Shown one piece after another: positions 13,066 to 21,360 of a stretch of 37,443 nt of DNA (position 1 is its first letter; every line of letters begins with the position of its first letter). The notes beneath the pieces are model-generated. The model was not told where the DNA came from and ran no database searches. It saw only the letters and a program-made list of their open reading frames with translations. Origin of the DNA: Planctomyces sp. (GTDB taxonomy: Bacteria; Planctomycetota; Planctomycetia; Planctomycetales; Planctomycetaceae); assembly GCA_002702685.1 (NCBI GenBank), contig PABD01000143.1, positions 1-37,443 of the forward strand, read 5' to 3'. A program made the position numbers and the translations under genes.

Positions 13066-14247
13066 TTAACGAGGTTCGGGAGGGGGTTCCGGCTTCGGTT
13101 TGGGTGGCGCTTCCCGTTCAGGTTTGGGAGGGGGCTCGGGGCGTTCTCCAGCCGGACGATCGTCATTGGGACGACGTCCGCGCCCGAAATCTCCGCGACC
13201 CGAATCGGGACGCGAGAATCCGCGATGTTTTCCATCGTGCCGGTCGCGATTGCGGCGATAGTCCCGTTTGCGCTGCGAGATCATCATCCGTTCGATTTCC
13301 CCCAAATCCTGATTCAACCAGTATTGGGTCAGGAGTCGTTTGAATCGGTCGGGGGAATCGTTGATCGCGCCGATTTCGGTTTTGGCCTGTTCATTCAACT
13401 GGTCAAACACTACCTGCAATTCGTCGACGCTGGGGTCTTTCCCCTTCTTCTCGTAGTCGCGGAAGTACTTTTCAAGTTGCAGTTTCACGTAATGGACCAG
13501 GCCGATTCCGTGGGCCTGCGGCGGGAATCGTTCAATGGAATTGCGCCCCTCTTTACTCGAAATCTGCCGCACCATTTCATTCACGAGTTCCGGAGTGAAG
13601 ATAAGCGGGTCCTGCTTCCCTTCGCGCGACATCGACTGGAATTCCTGTTCGAGGGCGATCCGGAATACGCGGGCGACCCGTTCGGCCTGATCGAGTGACT
13701 CCAGTTCCTGCTGAACCTCCGGACTCAGTTCCAGTTTCAACTGCAGCGGTTTGAGGATCTGGGCGAGTTGATCCGGCAACTGTTCCAGTTCTTCCTCTTC
13801 CTGACGTTCACTTTTTTGAACTTCATTCCACCAGTCATTGAACGCTTCACGCTGTTTTTCCTGAGAGCGGTTTTCCTCGAGGAATCTGTTCACGAGGTCG
13901 AGACGATCATAAGTCGTAGATGCTTCAGCGAGTTCTCTTCGCTGCCAGGCGGTCAGGGTATTCAGCCACTCGGTATACAGGTTGAACATCGCGCGGCGGT
14001 CGCTGTCCCCCTGGATCGCCTCGTGCGTATCCCGGAGGGATTTCTGCTCGGCTGGGGAAAGCTTCTGAAAATAAGCGAGGTTCTTCTGAACCTGCAGTTT
14101 CTCGGAGTGCGTCATCGCCTCGACCGTTTGATCGGCGCGGGGATCGGCCGCGTTCGATTGACGCTGCAGTAGCATTCCGCCGCCCACCAGCAGCGACAGG
14201 ACCGCAGTCACGACAACCAGTTTCATTTTTCCGGAAAGCCGCATCAT
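13066..14247 (-). CDS. Uncharacterised exported protein with low-complexity Pro/Arg/Glu/Lys C-terminus, third gene of a sigma/anti-sigma operon
   Basis: 393 aa, N-terminal signal or TM (MKLVVVTAVLSLLVGGGMLL), helical charged body, C-terminal RPDSGRGDFGRGRRPNDDRPAGERPEPPPKPEREAPPKPKPEPPPEPR. Its start overlaps the anti-sigma stop by 4 nt (ATGA, 14244-14247). Confidence 0.75.
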   Translation of the reverse strand: MMRLSGKMKLVVVTAVLSLLVGGGMLLQRQSNAADPRADQTVEAMTHSEKLQVQKNLAYFQKLSPAEQKSLRDTHEAIQGDSDRRAMFNLYTEWLNTLTAWQRRELAEASTTYDRLDLVNRFLEENRSQEKQREAFNDWWNEVQKSERQEEEELEQLPDQLAQILKPLQLKLELSPEVQQELESLDQAERVARVFRIALEQEFQSMSREGKQDPLIFTPELVNEMVRQISSKEGRNSIERFPPQAHGIGLVHYVKLQLEKYFRDYEKKGKDPSVDELQVVFDQLNEQAKTEIGAINDSPDRFKRLLTQYWLNQDLGEIERMMISQRKRDYRRNRDRHDGKHRGFSRPDSGRGDFGRGRRPNDDRPAGERPEPPPKPEREAPPKPKPEPPPEPR

Positions 14248-14780
14248 GGTTGGGCCTCCTCGGTTACGTTCCCCTCGTCCGGGAATTCCCCTCGAAGCGG
14301 CCCCTCCAATTGTCGCTGTTCCAATTGGTCGAGAAATTCGACGTCCCCGATCTCCCGGTAGAGATGGAGATTTTCATAGAGGGGGAGGTCTTCGAGGATC
14401 AGTTCGGAACTGGAGGGCCAGACCTGCTGTCCGACGACGTATCCTCCGAAACCGGCGACTCCGAGGACGGTCACCCAGAGCAGAATCGCGAGCCCGCGCT
14501 GCAGCCAGCCGAACCAGCGGCGATGTACAAGCGGAATATGTTTATCGAGCGCGGCAACCGAGGCCATGGTCTGCTGCGTGAACGTATCCGACGCTTTTTC
14601 CCGCGGCAGCATGTCGAGCAGGTCGAAACTGCGCGACAGCATTTCGACGTCATGCCGGGCCACTTCGCTTTGAGCGAGAAGCATCTCGACCTGGCGCGAT
14701 ACGTCTTCCTCCAGTTCCCCATCGAGATAGGCAACCAGATTCGATCGCAGATCAGAACTGACTCGAACGATTTTTTTCAT
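14244..14780 (-). CDS. Anti-sigma factor-like single-pass membrane protein, no cysteines
   Basis: 178 aa. N-terminal LRSNLVAYLDGELEEDVSRQVEMLLAQSEVARHDVEMLSR resembles the anti-sigma domain, followed by a TM helix (GLAILLWVTVLGVAGFGGYVVG). Located between an ECF sigma factor and an exported protein. Confidence 0.75.
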   Translation of the reverse strand: MKKIVRVSSDLRSNLVAYLDGELEEDVSRQVEMLLAQSEVARHDVEMLSRSFDLLDMLPREKASDTFTQQTMASVAALDKHIPLVHRRWFGWLQRGLAILLWVTVLGVAGFGGYVVGQQVWPSSSELILEDLPLYENLHLYREIGDVEFLDQLEQRQLEGPLRGEFPDEGNVTEEAQP

Positions 14781-14847
14781 GTGAGGACGCGTTTACGAAT
14801 GACGTTGACTAGTGTGTGAGGTGGTTGATCCGGTTCAGAAGATCGAT

Positions 14848-15462
14848 TTATCGGATGAGGGGTTCCAGAATGATTCGCAGCTTTTCACGCGTGCGCGCGA
14901 GCAGCGACTTTACGGCGGGCTCGGTCATATCCATGGAAGCGGCGATATCCTGGTAACTCATTCCTTCGAACTTGTGCAGCAGGATGGCGGTTTTCTCCCG
15001 GTCGTTCAGTGATTCGAGAGATTCCCGGACCTGACTGCGCAATTCCTCGCGAGTCAACTGGCGGGTGGGCATCAATGCCGATTTTTCGACGGCGATTTCT
15101 TCCTCGGGACGGACACCGAAGGTCGTCGTATTTCCCTGAGGCATCTCCACCTCTTTGCGGCGGCTTTTCTTCCGTCGACTGTTACTCGCGAGGTTATTCG
15201 TGATGTGAAAGAGGTAGGTCGAAAATTTGGCGGTCGGCTGATATCCCCGGCGTGTGCGGTAAACGCGCAGGAAAACCTCCTGGGCGAGATCTTCGGCCGC
15301 TTCATGATCACTCAGGATGTGAGAGAAAATCCCCACGATACGATCCTGATAATTTTCGACGAGCTGGCTGAAGGCCTTCTCATCCCCGTCGCGCACGCGC
15401 AGCATCAACCGCACATCGGGGTCTCTCAGATATTTCAGATCAAGGGAAGAGGTCGTAACCAC
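14848..15462 (-). CDS. ECF RNA polymerase sigma factor
   Basis: 204 aa. Region 2 (DEKAFSQLVENYQDRIVGIFSHILSDHEAAEDLAQEVFLRVYRTRRGYQPTAKFSTYLFHITNNLASNSRRKK) and region 4 (LESLNDREKTAILLHKFEGMSYQDIAASMDMTEPAVKSLLARTREKLR). GTG start as drawn; the true start may be slightly internal. Confidence 0.95.
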   Translation of the reverse strand: MVTTSSLDLKYLRDPDVRLMLRVRDGDEKAFSQLVENYQDRIVGIFSHILSDHEAAEDLAQEVFLRVYRTRRGYQPTAKFSTYLFHITNNLASNSRRKKSRRKEVEMPQGNTTTFGVRPEEEIAVEKSALMPTRQLTREELRSQVRESLESLNDREKTAILLHKFEGMSYQDIAASMDMTEPAVKSLLARTREKLRIILEPLIR

Positions 15463-15886
15463 GAAATTCTTGTCTCGAAACGGATATGTTCATCATCTGG
15501 GGGGAACGCCCGTTTCCGGAGGCCCGTCCGATGATTGGCTGATTCGTCAGTTCCTGGTGAAACCGGGCGCTTCCCGACAGCGGGAATTACCGCTAATGCC
15601 CATCAGTAAACTGGTTGTGACGATAAGGAACGTGCTTTTCAGCGCCTTAAGCACTGTCGGCAATCTATTTTTTCATTATGCCGCATCGTCACTGTGAATT
15701 GAACAACAATCACGGGAAAATGTAGCGGCAGAAATGGGAGAATCTGAACGTCGGCCCAGTCCGGGTTGCGGCGGTTGATGTGAGGGGGAGTTCCGTCTGC
15801 TATCATACGAGACAGCACAGCCCCTGTATGAATACGTAATCTCTCTCCGGCATTGCCTCCTGAAATTAGATTCTTTTGAGTTTTCC

Positions 15887-17080
15887 ATGTCTCTGAGTAC
15901 CCTGCCACTCTGTTATTGCACCAACGTGCACGCCGCCCAGTCCGTAGAGGAAGTTCTTGCCGGCCTGACTCGGTACACCGTCCCGGTCAAACAAAATTTC
16001 GGTGGTGATCTCGCCGCTGGCCTGTGGTTGGCGAAATCGGTAACCGACGAAATCCTGGCAGAGGCCGATGGAATCTCCCGCTTCGCTGAGGAGTTACAGA
16101 CGCGCGAACTCACCTGCCACACGCTCAATGCGTTTCCCTACGGAAATTTTCACAGCAGTCGCGTGAAAGAACAGGTTTATTTGCCCGACTGGGCCAGTCA
16201 GGAGAGGCTCGATTACACCCTCGACTGCGCGCGCATTCTGGCCGGCCTTGTTCCCGATGGTCGCGAAGGTTCGATTTCGACGGTCCCGCTGGGTTTCAAA
16301 GAATTTGAATACACTGACGATTTTGAAACCAGCGCCATCGCCCGGTTACTCGAACTGGTGCGGAAACTCGATGACCTGCATGACGAGACGGGCCGCGTCA
16401 TTCGCCTCGCCATCGAACCGGAACCGTTCTGCCTGCTCGAAACAACGGCCGAAACGATCGCTTTCTTCGACAAACTGTACGCCGCCGCCGCTGCCGCAGA
16501 CTTGCTGGATGAAACCAAACGGCACATCGGTGTCTGTTACGATGTCTGCCATCAGTCGATCGAATTCGAAGATGTCGCCGCCTCGATCGCTCAACTGGAA
16601 CGGCAGGAGATTCGCATCAACAAAGTGCATATCACCTGTGCGATCGAAATTCGCCAGCCAGGCGCTCATCCTGAATTGCGGGAGGTCCTCAGTCGTTATG
16701 TTGAACCGCGATACCTGCACCAGACGATGGCGCGAAGTGCGTCGGGCGAAATACGCAGACTCGTCGATCTGACCAAAGACTTTGCCCAGACGCCCCCGGA
16801 AGCCTTCGCTGAGGCAGACATCTGGCGCGTCCATTATCACGTCCCGGTCAACGCGGAGCAGGTCGGTCCCCTCGGGACCACACGCGCCGATATCCGGCGC
16901 GCCGTCGAGGCCGTCCACAAGCTGACCTACGCGCCGCATCTCGAAGTGGAGACGTACACGTGGGATGTGATGCCGGAAGAGCAGGTTGATCTCGTTGAAG
17001 GATTGACGGCAGAGTTGAACGCCACCCGCAAACTGCTGGGTTCGATCCGATTGGCGCAGACGAATATGATTATCAGTTAG
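15887..17080 (+). CDS. eboE: EboE-like metabolite traffic protein (TIM-barrel sugar isomerase-like)
   Basis: 397 aa. LPLCYCTNVHAAQSVEEVLAGL, CHTLNAFPYGNFHSSRVKEQVYLPDWASQERLDYTLDCARILAGLVPDGREGSISTVPLGFKEF matches the EboE pattern as I remember it. Confidence 0.8.
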   Translation: MSLSTLPLCYCTNVHAAQSVEEVLAGLTRYTVPVKQNFGGDLAAGLWLAKSVTDEILAEADGISRFAEELQTRELTCHTLNAFPYGNFHSSRVKEQVYLPDWASQERLDYTLDCARILAGLVPDGREGSISTVPLGFKEFEYTDDFETSAIARLLELVRKLDDLHDETGRVIRLAIEPEPFCLLETTAETIAFFDKLYAAAAAADLLDETKRHIGVCYDVCHQSIEFEDVAASIAQLERQEIRINKVHITCAIEIRQPGAHPELREVLSRYVEPRYLHQTMARSASGEIRRLVDLTKDFAQTPPEAFAEADIWRVHYHVPVNAEQVGPLGTTRADIRRAVEAVHKLTYAPHLEVETYTWDVMPEEQVDLVEGLTAELNATRKLLGSIRLAQTNMIIS

Positions 17081-17090
17081 GTGGCGTTTT

Positions 17091-17106
17091 ACTCTTCAGT
17101 AAGAGT
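17091..17106. terminator. Short stem-loop between eboE-like gene and transporter gene (weak terminator candidate)
   Basis: ACTCTT-cagt-AAGAGT followed by ttgtgt, in the 88-bp gap. Only a 6-bp stem and a poor T-tract. Confidence 0.3.
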
Positions 17107-17168
17107 TTGTGTCAGGATGGGTCTGGTACAATCAGACAGCAGGATCTTTTTCCAGGTTGAAATAACGC

Positions 17169-19484
17169 GTGAGCGAACCGCACGGACAATCAGATGAGTC
17201 GCCCGGGATGCTGAAGAGGATCGTCCGCTTCCTGATTTCCCTTCGCGCCGTGCTGTTGATGTGCGGCATTGCGTTGATCGCCATCTACTGGCCGGTCGCC
17301 AATCGCATCAGTTTCGATCAGTCGATCGAATCCATGTACGCCGAAGAGAACGCCTATCTGCGCGACTATGTCCGCAGCCGCGACTGGTTCGGCGGCGACG
17401 AGTTCGTAATCCTGGTGAACCGAAACCCCGAGTTGTTCACCAGCCCGGAGGACCTCGAGCTCAACGACGATGCGATCGAAGAGATCCATGCGCTCGTGAA
17501 AGAATTGACGGGGCGAAGCCCGGATGAGTTTCTGGAAGAGGTTCCGGAGGGGGAGGAAGAACAGACGGGCGTACCCGGGGTGCAGGCTGGCTCGGTGCAG
17601 AATCTCGCGACCGCTCTCGATTTCAAACATACGCGTAAGCGGGTTACCAACCTGATCGAAGGAATCCTCATCGGTGAGGATCGCGAGACGAATGCCGTGG
17701 TCCTGCGGCTCGAACCCGAGCAGAAAACAGAGGTTCCCCGATCGCAGACGATCGAAGCGATCAAAGAGATCGCGGAACGGCAACCCCGCACGACCTACGT
17801 CGTCGGCGAACCTGTTCAGATCCACGAGATGTTTACCTATGTCGAAGAAGATGGCCGTACACTGTTTTACGCATCTCTCGCGCTGCTGGGCGTCATTCTG
17901 CTGTCGTTTTTTCGCAGCATCCGCTGGGTGCTGTTGCCGGTCACCATGTGTCTCTTTTCGATCAAAGGGACGGAGGCGCTCCTCGTGATGAGCGGCGCGC
18001 AATTGAGCATGGTCAGCTCGATGCTCAACTCGCTGGTGATGATTATCGGTATTGCCACCATCACGCACATCGCCGTTCATTACCTCGCCGCCCGCGAGCG
18101 TCTTCCGGCGTTCGAGTCGCTCGCCGAGACACTGGAAAAACTGTTGCCGGCGATCATCTGGACGTGTGCCACCACCGCGGTCGGTTTCGGCGCTCTGCTC
18201 TCCAGCCAGATCCGACCCGTGCAAAGCTTCGGCATCATGATGGCACTGGCCACCCTGCTGGTCTTTTTTTCAGTTCTGTTGTTCGTGCCGGGGGGCGTCC
18301 TCCTTCGCGCAAGGAATGAAAATCGCTCTACAGGCGATCAAGGGGAGGGAGTAAATACATCCTCTCGACTGGGATGGATATTGTCCCATCAGGCCGAGAT
18401 ACTGGAACGGCATCCCTGGAGAGTCATCCTCACCTTCACGGGCTTGCTGATCTTTGCGGGGATCGGGTTTATGCGGCTGAAGGTGGAAACGGACTTCAGC
18501 AAGAACTTCCGCGAATCGAGCCCGATCATCCAGTCACTCAACTTTGTAGAGGATCACCTGGGGGGAGCGGGAAACTGGGAAGTGAACTTCCCCGCCCCTG
18601 CAGAAATCGACGAAAAGTTCCTCGATCGTGTGGCCAAGGTGTCTGACCAGTTACGGGACTTGCGCATCGACGAAGAGACGTACCTCACCAAGGTCGTCTC
18701 GCTGGCGGATGGTGTCGCGGCGATTCCTAAAATTCCGATCGTCGCCAGTTCGCTTGAGCAACGGCTCGGCCTGCTGAATGGCTTTCAGAAAGACTTCGTC
18801 ACCTCCCTTTACAATGCTGACGAGGGGAGAATGCGCATCGTGCTGCGGGCGAAGGAACGACAACCATCCGAGAACAAACTCGCCCTGATTCAGCAGGCGC
18901 GGGAGATCGTGGCCGACGAATTCGGGGAAGCAACCCCTACCGGTCTGTATGTACTGCTTGCGTACCTGATTGAAAGCCTGCTGAGCGATCAGCTCATCAG
19001 TTTTCTGCTGGCGGGCGCGGGCATCTTTCTGATGATGAGCCTCGCCTTTCGCAGTCTGGCGATCGGCCTGATTTCTCTGGTTCCCAACCTGTTTCCGATT
19101 GTCGTCGTGATCGGGTTCATGGGGTGGAGTGGTCTGCCGATCAATATCGCCACCGCCATGATTGCGTCTGTTTCACTCGGGCTGACGGTCGATTCCAGTA
19201 TTCATTATCTCGCCTCCTTTCGGCGAGAGCGCGCCGCAGGGGCGGGTTTTCAGGAGGCAATTGAACGGACGCATCAGGCCACGGGCAAAGCTCTCGTCTT
19301 TGCCAATTTCGCGTTGATCGCCGGTTTCAGCGTATTGACCCTTTCTCATTTCATTCCGCTCATTTACTTTGGAATTCTCGTCAGCCTCGCCATGCTCGGG
19401 GGCCTGGCCGGAAATCTGTTTCTGCTCCCCGTGCTGTTGAAGGCCGTCGAGCGATTCGCTCCCACGTCGGCCAAATCGCCGTAA
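17169..19484 (+). CDS. RND/MMPL family transporter
   Basis: 771 aa, GTG start. Two MMPL-type blocks of TM helices flank a periplasmic loop, e.g. LSMVSSMLNSLVMIIGIATITHIAVHYLAARERL and LPINIATAMIASVSLGLTVDSSIHYLASFRRER. Confidence 0.88.
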   Translation: MSEPHGQSDESPGMLKRIVRFLISLRAVLLMCGIALIAIYWPVANRISFDQSIESMYAEENAYLRDYVRSRDWFGGDEFVILVNRNPELFTSPEDLELNDDAIEEIHALVKELTGRSPDEFLEEVPEGEEEQTGVPGVQAGSVQNLATALDFKHTRKRVTNLIEGILIGEDRETNAVVLRLEPEQKTEVPRSQTIEAIKEIAERQPRTTYVVGEPVQIHEMFTYVEEDGRTLFYASLALLGVILLSFFRSIRWVLLPVTMCLFSIKGTEALLVMSGAQLSMVSSMLNSLVMIIGIATITHIAVHYLAARERLPAFESLAETLEKLLPAIIWTCATTAVGFGALLSSQIRPVQSFGIMMALATLLVFFSVLLFVPGGVLLRARNENRSTGDQGEGVNTSSRLGWILSHQAEILERHPWRVILTFTGLLIFAGIGFMRLKVETDFSKNFRESSPIIQSLNFVEDHLGGAGNWEVNFPAPAEIDEKFLDRVAKVSDQLRDLRIDEETYLTKVVSLADGVAAIPKIPIVASSLEQRLGLLNGFQKDFVTSLYNADEGRMRIVLRAKERQPSENKLALIQQAREIVADEFGEATPTGLYVLLAYLIESLLSDQLISFLLAGAGIFLMMSLAFRSLAIGLISLVPNLFPIVVVIGFMGWSGLPINIATAMIASVSLGLTVDSSIHYLASFRRERAAGAGFQEAIERTHQATGKALVFANFALIAGFSVLTLSHFIPLIYFGILVSLAMLGGLAGNLFLLPVLLKAVERFAPTSAKSP

Positions 19485-19523
19485 TGTCACCTCCCGCTAT
19501 CACCCGACCTTAAGCAACATCGG

Positions 19524-20912
19524 ATGGCCGCCAAACGACTGCGTAACTGGGATTCGCTGGTGTCGGAAAGCCACACCCCCTGCTTCGCGCTGAATGCACA
19601 GCGGCGGATTGTGCTGTTCAATCGGGGATGTGAAGATCTTCTGGGTTGGACGTTTCGGGAATTGCGCGATCAGGAATGCCGGTATGTCACCGAGCCCGAT
19701 CCACGGCAGGCGCAATCCGTGACATCGCTGCTGGCACCGCCGGAGGAAGTCTGGCAGGGAGAGACGGTCGCCGTCCCGGCATTCGTGCGACATCGCACGG
19801 CTGCGGAAAAGCCAAAGTCGAAACTGATTCGCTTCACTCCCCTACTCGATGATGACGGCACCTGTCTCGGTGTCTGGGGAACGATCAACGAACTGTCGAC
19901 CACCAACCGCCCCGAACGGCCCCGTCTGTCCCATACGATTCACACGGAACTGGCGGCGCTCCGTATTTCACTGCGTCAGCGATTTGCGTTCGACCGATTG
20001 ATCGCAAAATCGACCGCCATGCATTGCGTGCTCGAGCAGGTGCAACTCGCCATCGGGAAACGGCAGCCTGTATGTCTGATTGGTGAGAGAGGATCGGGGA
20101 AACAGCATCTGGCGAGTACGATCCACCACGCTCACAACCCGACCGGCCGGGCGTTCGTTCCCCTCCGATGTCACAACCTGTCGGATTTTCAACTCGACGA
20201 AGAACTGCGCGAGTTATTCTTCGCGAGCGGAGACGAACAACTTCCGACCGGCCTGCAACCGGGCACACTTTACCTGGATGAGGTCGAGCATCTCCCCCGG
20301 GAACTGCAACAGTGGATCGTATCGCAGTATAAGGATGCGGCACCCCAACAGCCGCGTCCCCGCATTATGGTCGGTTCGCGTGTTCCACTGTCGGAACTGC
20401 GCGAAATGGAAACATTCACGAAGGAGTTCTACTACCTCCTCGCGCCGCTGCAGATACAGGTCCCACCCCTCCGCGAGCGCGCCGAAGACTTGCCGCTTCT
20501 GGCTCAGTATTTCCTGGAAGAATGCAATCGGTTATTCGAGATCGACCAGCAGATCACCAGCTTTAATTCTGACGTCTGGGAACAACTGCAGCTGTATCAT
20601 TGGCCGGGCAACCTGGATGAACTCTCTTCCACCGTGCGGGAAGCGTATGCCAACTGCCTCGGCAGTGAAGTCTCGCTGGACGATCTTCCCTTCGCATTCC
20701 GGACGGGACGCGATGCACAGCAATTGACGGAACCACTCAAACAGCAGGAACCCCTCGACGCGGCGCTCGAGCGGATTGAACGCGAGTTGATCGAAGAGAC
20801 CCTCGCCGATTGCCGTCAGAATAAGACCAACGCCGCCAAACGCCTGGGGCTGACGCGGGCGAAGTTGTATCGCCGCATGGAAAACCTGGGGATTCCGCTC
20901 GAAGAGGAGTAA
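19524..20912 (+). CDS. PAS - AAA+ (sigma-54 activator-like, GAFTGA-less) - Fis-type HTH regulator
   Basis: 462 aa. PAS-like N-terminus (SLVSESHTPCFALNAQRRIVLFNRGCEDLLGWTFRELRDQECRYV), Walker A GERGSGKQ, Walker B GTLYLDEVEHLP, VPPLRERAEDLPLLAQYFL, C-terminal Fis HTH (LIEETLADCRQNKTNAAKRLGLTRAKLYRRMENLGI). Confidence 0.88.
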   Translation: MAAKRLRNWDSLVSESHTPCFALNAQRRIVLFNRGCEDLLGWTFRELRDQECRYVTEPDPRQAQSVTSLLAPPEEVWQGETVAVPAFVRHRTAAEKPKSKLIRFTPLLDDDGTCLGVWGTINELSTTNRPERPRLSHTIHTELAALRISLRQRFAFDRLIAKSTAMHCVLEQVQLAIGKRQPVCLIGERGSGKQHLASTIHHAHNPTGRAFVPLRCHNLSDFQLDEELRELFFASGDEQLPTGLQPGTLYLDEVEHLPRELQQWIVSQYKDAAPQQPRPRIMVGSRVPLSELREMETFTKEFYYLLAPLQIQVPPLRERAEDLPLLAQYFLEECNRLFEIDQQITSFNSDVWEQLQLYHWPGNLDELSSTVREAYANCLGSEVSLDDLPFAFRTGRDAQQLTEPLKQQEPLDAALERIERELIEETLADCRQNKTNAAKRLGLTRAKLYRRMENLGIPLEEE

Positions 20913-20994
20913 TTTTACTCGACTTTCGAGGCTGATCCCTGGAATTACGGCAGTCTTCGTCCGTTTATCTGGCCTCAATGATTCATCTCCCGAG

Positions 20995-21234
20995 ATGTTC
21001 ACCCGACTATTCATACATTCGATCGTTCTATTCTCCTTCGCCACACCCCTGTTCGCCGCCGAGGTCGATATTTCGCGGATCGGTACGATCGAGGGAGCGA
21101 CCGTCACCCTGCATCCCGGGGAACAGGTTCTCAATGGGCAGGTGATCATTCCGGAGTCCATTTCGCTGATCCGGACTTTTCGCTGGCGGGAGATCATGAC
21201 GGATCCCCCATCGGGCTCGAACCTCAACTGCTGA
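20995..21234 (+). CDS. Possible small exported protein
   Basis: 79-aa ORF beginning with a signal peptide-like MFTRLFIHSIVLFSFATPLFAAEVDIS, in an otherwise unassigned gap of about 450 bp. No family recognised. Confidence 0.35.
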   Translation: MFTRLFIHSIVLFSFATPLFAAEVDISRIGTIEGATVTLHPGEQVLNGQVIIPESISLIRTFRWREIMTDPPSGSNLNC

Positions 21235-21360
21235 GTGGCATCGGGATTCGGAAGGTCATGAAACTTTCCATTATCAAAGTGACCGTGCGGAATGTTGCGG
21301 GACAATGTGATTGAGCGGACACGTCTCCCGTATCCGGAACGGGAAAAGTAGCGGTCGTTG

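Noticed and set aside
13066-13160. Purine/pyrimidine-biased repeats (ggtttgggagggggctcgg...) as a possible G-rich structural element
   Set aside because: Explained by the Pro/Glu/Lys-rich C-terminal codons of the 393-aa protein on the opposite strand.
17190-18224. 344-aa minus-strand ORF opposite the MMPL transporter
   Set aside because: Antisense to a clear transporter; hydrophilic, Asp/Arg/Gln-rich translation with no family resemblance.
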